NCBI RefSeq assembly: GCF_016086655.4
Contig: NC_052132.2
Span: forward strand, 15,874,805-15,938,804
Direction: 5' to 3'
Source: Lepeophtheirus salmonis
Taxonomy: Eukaryota; Arthropoda; Copepoda; Siphonostomatoida; Caligidae
DNA: 64,000 nucleotides
The notes beneath the pieces are model-generated. The model was not told the origin of the DNA and made no database searches. It saw only the letters and a program-made list of their open reading frames with translations. How positions within the stretch are numbered: position 1 is the stretch's first letter; every line of letters begins with the position of its first letter. Position numbers and translations under genes: made by a program. This document shows, in pieces, positions 56,920 through 64,000 of this stretch.

Positions 56920-57020
56920 GTTTATCAAAAAGAATAAATGAAGAAATAGCCATGACGTATAAAGTGAGACAAGAGAATCGAAAGCTGACTAAGGATATAT
57001 TTTTGTTAGTAATGTAATAC
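56920..57020 (+). repeat. Repeat B 3' fragment, opposite orientation
   Basis: GTTTATCAAAAAGAATAAAT then GAAGAAATAGCCATGACGTA matches 28.30 kb and is inverted relative to the adjacent copy. Confidence 0.6.
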
Positions 57021-57185
57021 CGAGACATTAATACGTTATTGATACATTTTTCCAGGTATAGCAAAACTTTTCAGTTTGTATATCAAATTCTTCTAATCTA
57101 CTCCCATTCCCAATTCTTTAATATCAAGTTTACAATTTGTGTATTTATTGATAAAAAGACTGTGCTAGCATGATCAGTTAGCCCT

Positions 57186-57530
57186 TTACTTGTTCTTGAT
57201 CCGGTTTAGGGAACGAAACAATGCTTCAAATGCATATGTTGCAAATAAAATTCTCAATATTGCTTTGGAGAGTGTCGAACGTTTCAGGATTGTTATTCCA
57301 AACAAACAATAACGAATGGTATCGTTATATAGCTCATGGAGAGCACGCTTGGGAGTTATTCTCTTGAACTTGATGTGCGTTCGCGCCTGGGGATTCCTAG
57401 AGAAAGAAATATACTATATATATATGGATTTCACCAAAAGATTCATAGGTTAGATGGAGTAATTGTAACACTATAATGTTTACTTACACTTAATCAGTGC
57501 AACTCCATCGAACCAATTAAAGGAACATTA
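57186..57530 (-). repeat. Low-copy duplicated segment with a candidate exon (copy 2)
   Basis: Minus-strand GGTTCGATGGAGTTGCACTG, ATCTTTTGGTGAAAT and TTCTTTCTCTAG (57408-57397) repeat the 42.25 kb segment. After the AG an open frame from 57395 reads NPQARTHIKFKRITPKRALH, ELYNDTIRYCLFGITILKRS, TLSKAILRILFATYAFEALF and RSLNRIKNK before TAA at 57186. A GTAAAG lies at its end and could be a donor. The two copies agree up to about ITPKRA/LTFPER and then diverge. Confidence 0.3.
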
Positions 57531-57534
57531 AAAA

Positions 57535-58645
57535 AAAAAAAAACATAATAACTATTCATATTGATTACAAAAGCCTGATTCATGCAACCAGTCTTGCTCA
57601 CGATCTTCTCCATGAATTGTCACTATGACTGGTAAAATTTTGTTTCAAAAATTATCAAATGTTTATTCATTCAAAAAAATCAATGTACTTTTAGTTTGGT
57701 AAAATCTGCTTTGTCAAGATTTTATATGATAAGTAGAATTTCTGCAAGAGCATATTTTTGATGAAAGTTGGACGTTTAGAGAGCTTAAACTTGACGTAAA
57801 ATAATCTTCTTTAGCAATCCCAATAGGTTGATTTTGATCACTCAACTTCTCACGCTTATTTTTCATTATCCAAATGTATTTGTAACTTTTGTTAAATAAA
57901 CCACGTTAAACAATATAAGCTTACTTTCAAAAGCAATGATAATTCCAAACATAATATCAAAAATTTCACTATGTACATTAGTTTAAATGCATTGATAGAT
58001 AAGTAAGAAATATAATTTAAAGAATGCCAATTTTGAACGAAAATAAACGTTTTTCTTTGTTGAGTAGAGGAATTTTGTGCCAATGCTCTATATATCGCTC
58101 CCTCCATTCTCCTGGCACTCTCCAAAATACCCACTCCTACCTATTAGATCTACTTTCACAATATAAATATCATATGTCTCAAAAATATGGCGGCCTATAC
58201 AACAATGGATCCAGTCTGTTAATTAAGATACATTGTCCTTCAAAATATATCATATTGAAAAGTAACATCTCTTTATTTTCTTAATAAATTAACGTCAACT
58301 ACATACTTGATATTAAAATAGAGCAAAAGGCATAATACTTTTTAATGGATCATATCAGTATTTTCAAATATTATGTAAATATAATCTATATTACTATAAC
58401 TATTAAAAATAAAGTTTGGAATTAACATATTTTGCAAGAAGGGCATTTTATTAAATCAATTGATTATAGATTGATTAAAATAATGAAAGGTTCTGCATAT
58501 ATCTTTGAAACAACTTGATGATATCCTTCGACTATCCATTGAGGCATATAAATAAAAATCCAAGAGATTATGTAATTCAATATAGTATGACCTTGATGGA
58601 TTTCAATTGGTATTTTTTATTGATGGATTTTTCTTCTTTATTTTT
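57535..58645. other. No gene recognised
   Basis: AT-rich. Overlapping frames at 57892-58134 and 58024-58284 have no motif. Confidence 0.5.
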
Positions 58646-58650
58646 GGTTT

Positions 58651-59330
58651 AGTATCAGTAGTAGGATTATATTTATTTATTTTATTGGGGGGGGGAAGAC
58701 TATCTTTTTACAATTTAATAAAAAAATAAAAATCCATAATCATTCTCTAAAAATTCTAAGCTGTTCACAAAAAATTTCAAAAATGATATTTCATATATTA
58801 AATTTTTTTGTAAAACTTTTTCGAAAATCTACAGCTTTTCACAAAAAATCAAAGATTCACAGCTATTCACAAAAGTTACATGTTTCGGGGAAAAATTTCA
58901 AAAATCACCAGCTGTTCCCATAAAATTACTTTTTTTTTAAATTGAAAAATGTAGAGTTATTCACAAAAAATTTCAAAACTATATTACAAATATTAAATTT
59001 TATTAAAATAATTTCAAAAAATATAGTTATTCATAAAAATTTCAAAAAAAATATAGCTGTTCAAAAAAATTTCAAATTTTTTGAAAATCAATTTCACAAA
59101 TTATATTTGAAAAAAAAAATTTCAAAATTATATTTGAAAAAAAAACAATTCTAATATGAAAATTTTTGGAGAAAAATTTCAAAATCTATAGCTATTCACA
59201 TAAGATTAAATTTTTTGGAAAAAATAAATTGAAAAAGTAAATTTAATTGTCTAGTAAAAAGAAAAAATAGTTCCTTAATTTGGGGAAAGGGCTCCAGCCC
59301 CTCCAGCCAACCCCATTACAGACGCCCCTG
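58651..59330. repeat. AT-rich TIR-type repeat F, longest copy with internal tandem modules
   Basis: The right end in reverse is CAGGGGCGTCTGTAATGGGG then TTGGCTGGAGGGGCTGGAG. The left end near CAGTAGTAGGATTATA is weaker. Inside, a module like AGCTATTCACAAAAAATTTC then AAAAAT recurs about eight times at irregular 35-70 bp spacing. Confidence 0.7.
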
Positions 59331-59334
59331 AGTA

Positions 59335-59835
59335 TTAACATATTTTTTAAATATCTAATTTCTAAGTGACTCAAAATAGGCTTTATTAATAAATATATTT
59401 TTTTATTCGGTGCTTTTATTGCACTTTGTTTGATAGTAAATATTTAATACACATCAAAGAAATTACTAAGACAAATCAAGTCACTGAACTCTATACCACA
59501 TGTACTTCATTATTTATCTTGCAATGTTCATAATAACAAAAAATAAAAACGAGGCTAGTGCCGCTAGTTCATAAACTTCCATCGTAGAAATGCAATCAAA
59601 ATCAACCAACAGTTAATAATAGTTAATCAGCTGATTCTTTTGTAATTTCCATTCTCCAAATTAAAAATATGAGTTATATAAACGTTTAGAAAAATAAAGT
59701 GAACATATGTAGGTAGGAAACATGAAATATGGCGTTTTTTATTTATGGGAAAGAAAAAAATTACTTTATAATTATTTTTATACTTCATATAAAAAACTTT
59801 CTGGGCAAAAGGTAATGGTCGGATAGGGGCCCCGT
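59335..59835. other. No gene recognised
   Basis: AT-rich unique sequence. Confidence 0.5.
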
Positions 59836-59839
59836 ATCA

Positions 59840-59945
59840 ACTAATTTCAATACAAGGATTTTTATTTACAAGTGGCAACTTTTGAAATGCTTGAACCAAT
59901 GATAGCTAATTTGTTTGGCTCCCATAATACACCTTACTGTATATG
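59840..59945 (-). repeat. Dispersed repeat E
   Basis: Plus-strand AAGGATTTTTATTTACAAGT and GGCAACTTTTGAAATGC are the complement of the 37.53-37.63 kb copy. Confidence 0.65.
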
Positions 59946-59960
59946 ATAAATATATGTGTA

Positions 59961-60628
59961 TACGGGGTGGCCCATTGAAATATGAACACTTACTAATTCA
60001 ACAATAAAGGATGTTTGAGTGATTGAAATTAATTCATATTTTGATATATTAAAGTATCAACAATTAGTTACATAACATAACAAACCCGAGCTGTCTAGCT
60101 CAAGTACATGTTGAAAAATTGGTACTTGAACGGGATCGACGAATTACCAATCGCGCACTCAGTTGGGCTTCTCCCGGACCACCATCTACACCTTCAGCAA
60201 GTCCAAAACGTTGGAAAGGAAGAAAGGCTCCACCCAAAAAGGCAAAACTTGATCCGTAGGAGTTAAAGAATACTGCTCAGGCTAATCTCCCCAAGTCTAT
60301 GGGGGCCCATGCAAGAAATATCTGAATTTTTCACCAGACTCTCCAGAGAGTTATCAAAAAAGTCTGTGAAAAGAGTCTTGTGAGATTCTCCTTTGTTGCA
60401 AGACTCTTTGAATAAGTCTTTTGAGTTCTTTTGAACTCTTTTTGAACACTTTTTGCCCCCCTACATCCCTAACACCAACCTCTTCGATGGGTGCATGTCG
60501 TCATCCAAACATACCATAGAGGCGATCAAGGCCTAAGTCAGCCAGCAATGGGACGCTATGGGAGGTTACTACATTCGGAGTGGGTACCGGGCCTTCAAAT
60601 TTTTCAGAATTTAATTGACCATCCTGTA
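59961..60628 (+). mobile_element. Mariner deletion derivative, sister of 25.73 kb
   Basis: Ends TACGGGGTGGCCCATTGAAA and (reverse) TACAGGATGGTCAATTAAAT form terminal inverted repeats. Coding relics: QLGFSRTTIYTFSKSKTLER near 60150; KLDP, stop, ELKNTAQAN and SMGAHARN near 60250; then SSSKHTIEAIKA, stop, VSQQWDAMGGYYIRSG near 60500. The catalytic core is replaced by the same short T/C-rich joint as in the 25.7 kb element. Confidence 0.8.
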
Positions 60629-60629
60629 T

Positions 60630-60830
60630 TTTTATTAATAAAAAAAAAGTACGTTTGCCTACAGAGGTTTCATATTTGAGGCTGTGTTTAATATTTTAGA
60701 ACTATGTAACCACTTGATCTCAGAAATAGCAATCTTGTGCGAGAATGTGGGGCTAATTCTCAGTACGTCATCCAAAAAAAGGATTTGTATTAAATGTGAT
60801 CACCCGGTTTGTAAGAGTATAAGACACCGA
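60630..60830. other. No gene recognised
   Basis: Short AT-rich spacer between the mariner and repeat A. Confidence 0.5.
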
Positions 60831-60834
60831 AGAA

Positions 60835-61330
60835 ATGACATCTTAACCCTTACAATTTGAATAATGTTTTTTTTAGCAGCTTATTTTTGATTGGCTCTGA
60901 GCAGCTATGATATGAAGGAATACAAATCCAACTCCTTAAACAACAAGGAAATATACACTAGAATTACCATGATGTCAATCCTCAATTCTACTGCGAGTCC
61001 AACAAGGGATTACACTTACAACTCCAAAACAAAGCATATTACTCACTCTTTGTCTTTCACGCACGAGTGATTTCTTTATACTTATTGTTTTCTCTTCAAG
61101 AATTAAGTTTAGTAAAATAACATCATGACAATTCATTGGATTAGTTGCCAGCAGCCACTATATATTGAAAACAATTACAAATCTTAGTTTGTATCAAGCA
61201 ATGGTATAGACAGAAATTACTTTAATGCCGATTCTGGTCTTTTCTCCGAGTCTAACAGGACTTAGAATTATTACTCCACAACAAATCCGGGGTGTATTCC
61301 ATGATCACATTCAAGTATGATTATTTTTTT
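60835..61330 (+). repeat. Dispersed repeat A, two tandem copies
   Basis: First copy: AGCAGCTATGATATGAAGGA, ACTAGAATTACCATGATGTC, AATCCTCAATTCTACTGCGA, GGGATTACACTTACAACTCC, CTTTCACGCACGAGTGATTT. The second, shorter and more diverged, starts near 61118 (CATCATGACAATTCATTGG) and contains GAGTCTAACAGGACTTAG and ATCCGGGGTG. Confidence 0.75.
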
Positions 61331-61334
61331 TCAG

Positions 61335-62815
61335 ACAATCAAGCAAATAAACAGACAAATAGACAAACTTTGCTTTATTACAATATATTTGTTAATTTTA
61401 GGAGTGTACCAACGCATTGGAATCGATAGAAATCGGCCTTTTTTGAAGTAACAGAATTGGCTAAATACTGTCGATTCCATCCATATCTATACATACTTAT
61501 TCATATAGTTTGTATGACTTATTTGAGCTCATTTTTGGAGACAAAATTATGGTTACAAATCAATAAAATAGCTAAACTAGACCATGTCGTCCAGACATAT
61601 TTAAATAAAGGAAAAGTAGGCGGGAAAATATATCAAAAGATTATACAAATTTTCATGTTTCTACAGGAATTGTTCTTGAAAGCAACAATGTAAAAATAAC
61701 CACGCTTTAAGTGCCCCCCATATGTTTAAATGGTATCATGAGTCGTTCAGAAAGTACGTAACGATAGGAGTCGTGTGAAGAAGTTTACTCTGAAACCATT
61801 AAGTAACTTTTTACTAAATATATATTTTTTGAATGTATGTTGAATAAAATTGTTTATAACAGAATTGAAGTCGACTCAATATTTTCTGAATCAAGTTTGA
61901 GTCATCAGAATTCGTCCCGGCTCCATTAAAAAGTACAGGGGCTCGTGCACTGGTTTATGCATATTTCCATTCCTAGAGAAAACATATAAAACTCAGTTAG
62001 GAACTGGAGACAGTTCCAGACCATCTGATCTCATGTGGCCCGAACCAGTAAAATAATAAAAAATAGCCTTTTGTTAGTGTTGCAAGTATTTTTTTTTTTT
62101 TAGTAGTGAGGGAATTGAAATTAGATCGGAGGATGAGGGGCGGGGTGGCTGAATTGAAATCTCTGACAAAAGAGAAGCGTCAAATTCTCTTATATGAGCC
62201 AACCAGAAATTAATTCACTCATCTGCACAAAGAGTAATTATCTTTTTGAACTTAAAATAAAAAAATTCCCTCTCCGTAATCAATAAAATGTTTAACATAC
62301 CGAAATTAAATTTTTTTGTTATTCTTTATATAAAATAAGAAATCGGAATCTCCATAAAGATGGTATCAGAACCCGACTACCCTTTCATAATTGGTTTATA
62401 TTGCGCCTCCAAACTACAGACTGTCACACCACCTTGCGGATAATATATTTTCTTTAGTTTGTTAATGCCTCATTGATATTTAAATCCACAAGAAGTAACT
62501 GGATAATGAGGCTTGGCTTTTGAAATTCAAAATAAGTAAAAATTAATTCTGATCGATAAGATTCATGTTAAAATTTGCGTACAAGGCAACACATTACTTA
62601 TTATTGACCTTGTTTATAAGATATATTGACGTGTGTGGTACCTCGAACCTTCCTACCTTTTAACGATCATTATGGTAATTCAACATGCAATAGATAGATA
62701 GATATATAAAGGGACTTGATCAAAAATAGTATTTAATTAAAGCTCCAGATTAAATCATATTGATATTCATGTTCTATAGCAAGACAAACTAGAATTGATT
62801 TTGAGAGTATTTTAA
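61335..62815. other. No gene recognised
   Basis: AT-rich, including a CAGACAAATAGACAAAC tail at 61350-61370 (LINE-like), a GAGTCGACT-like patch near 61868 and a (TAGA)n run near 62692-62705. No protein match. Confidence 0.45.
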
Positions 62816-62817
62816 CT

Positions 62818-63085
62818 AGTGATGTGCCGTAAGCTGAACTTTTCTGCTCCTAGTTTTGTTTCAGTCCTTATTTTTTCGGTTCAGTACAGTCTTAGGACCA
62901 GTTCTACCTTTCCTTGGGACCGGTCCTTCAGACTGTCGGTCTTTTAGAACCGATTATAATAAGAAGCAAAAATATAAGTGACGTCATAAAGGACCAAAAT
63001 ATATAAATTTTATGAAAATATATGTAGGACTGAACTGGACAAGACTGAAGTCTTCAGTCCTAAACATGGACTGAAACAACGCTAT
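62818..63085. repeat. GGTCC/GGACC-rich repeat G
   Basis: Starts TAGTGATGTGCCG and contains many alternating motifs: GTTTCAGTCCTTAT, CTTGGGACCGGTCCTTCAG, AGAACCGATT, GACTGAAGTCTTCAGTCCTA. The last is a near-perfect palindrome. No coding. Confidence 0.5.
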
Positions 63086-63249
63086 TTGCTTCAGTATTCT
63101 CAAGTTTCTAAAAACACAATCAAGCAATTACGAGCTACAGAGTGTAGCCATTGTTTAACAACAAAAATTTGAGTGCCTACGACAGCTTTCCATGCACAGG
63201 TAGGACATTGTTTGTTGTTTTGGTGGCTAGCCAGAAGGGTTTGAAGTCA

Positions 63250-63910
63250 GTTAAAACATAATTTATTGATCAACAAAGTTTTTACTGTACAACGTTGGAA
63301 AAGGCAGAATGCCCTTGTTGCGAGCCGCACCGAACGAGACAATGTCCAGATTACAAACTTCTTAAGCCTCCCCAAAGTCCTTTCTATGGAGAGTCAGAAA
63401 GGAAGAGCCTGGAGGTGATTATGAATCAATAGCAAAGTGTGCTGATCATCAAGATGAGATCAGACTCTTAGAGGGATCAGGTTTTTATTGAAAATATACA
63501 AAAAAATCATTGATAACGAACCATCAAAATCGATAATAGATATATTCAGGGATCTCAACTGTTCTGAGGAGTTGAGGAAGTTACAGGAGGGTGCAATTCG
63601 TCGGCAACAAGACTCGACTCCACGCCACACTCCTAAGTAAACGTTGACTTAGTTGACATAATTTTTTGACTTTGTTGGTCCCAGTGTTTAGCCTCCAAAC
63701 TCACCGTACCTCAATCCCATGGACTTCTTTGTATAGGGTGCAGTTGAGCAACACACCAAGAGATCCTCCTGCAACACTAAGTCCAAGATGATTTTCAGGA
63801 TCCGGGAGGAATTCCGGAATCTACAATAGGAGACTGTCATCAAGACTTGCTCCCATTTTTGAGGTAGAATTGAGGCTGTTGTTGTCACCAAAGGCGATTA
63901 CATTATATAA
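63250..63910 (+). pseudogene. Mariner-type transposase, core deleted
   Basis: HTH part: PKSFLWRVRKE near 63370, then DYESIAKCADHQDEIRLLEG, and in another frame VFIENIQKIIDNEPSKSIID then IFRDLN. A deletion joins this to RRQQDSTPRHTPK, the second aspartate site. Further on PPNSPYLNPMDFFV, stop, GAVEQHTKRSSCNTKSK and the end GRIEAVVVTKGDYII. The segment with the first aspartate is missing. Element ends were not identified, and the right flank is cut near the window end. Confidence 0.8.
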
Positions 63911-64000
63911 TATTATTTTTGTTTTGTTTTACGCCAACACTTTTTGTTCGCTGCCAAACTCGTCGTTAAAAATCATATTTTTCAAAGAATTATTTAAAAC

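Noticed and set aside
58942..59154. Lys/Phe/Ile-rich 70-codon frame
   Set aside because: It is made by the tandem AAATTTCAAAA modules of repeat F, not a protein.

Overview
This is AT-rich eukaryotic DNA with no operons and no intact gene. It is dense in decayed, TA-flanked mariner/Tc1 elements and their deletion derivatives. From remembered families, the transposases look most like those of a parasitic copepod such as the salmon louse (Lepeophtheirus), or another arthropod. The species call is inference. The broad class (invertebrate, intergenic or intronic, transposon graveyard) is well supported.

Layout: 1-8 kb holds a mariner end, a tandem cluster of dispersed repeat A, an hAT MITE with a target duplication, an internally deleted mariner (3039-3919) and a mariner N-terminal relic. 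8-16 kb holds a second N-terminal relic, a FLYWCH-MULE transposase pseudogene (10.9-12.2 kb), a DD34D mariner relic and a large hAT (ZBED5/FAM200-like) pseudogene (14.1-15.7 kb). 16-25 kb holds several TIR elements and a mariner rebuilt as a head-to-head palindrome with template-switch insertions (19.7-20.9 kb). 25-39 kb holds five mariner deletion derivatives and a Helitron helicase relic (38.7-38.9 kb). 39-49 kb holds AT-rich TIR elements, paired hairpins, a 24-bp-TIR MITE and the best preserved mariner (46.8-48.1 kb). 49-64 kb holds more mariner, hAT and MULE relics and dispersed repeats A, B, E, F and G.

About 16 mariner-type insertions can be recognised. Several share the same internal deletion (25.7 with 60.0 kb; 31.0 with 37.9 kb), so those deletion derivatives appear to have been copied as non-autonomous families. 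A few short open frames do not look like transposon proteins and have splice-like edges (9.09, 26.74, 42.40, 53.91, 55.99 and 57.19 kb). These are the only candidates for host exons, and all are weak. I found no rRNA, tRNA, CRISPR array or obvious new multi-gene system.
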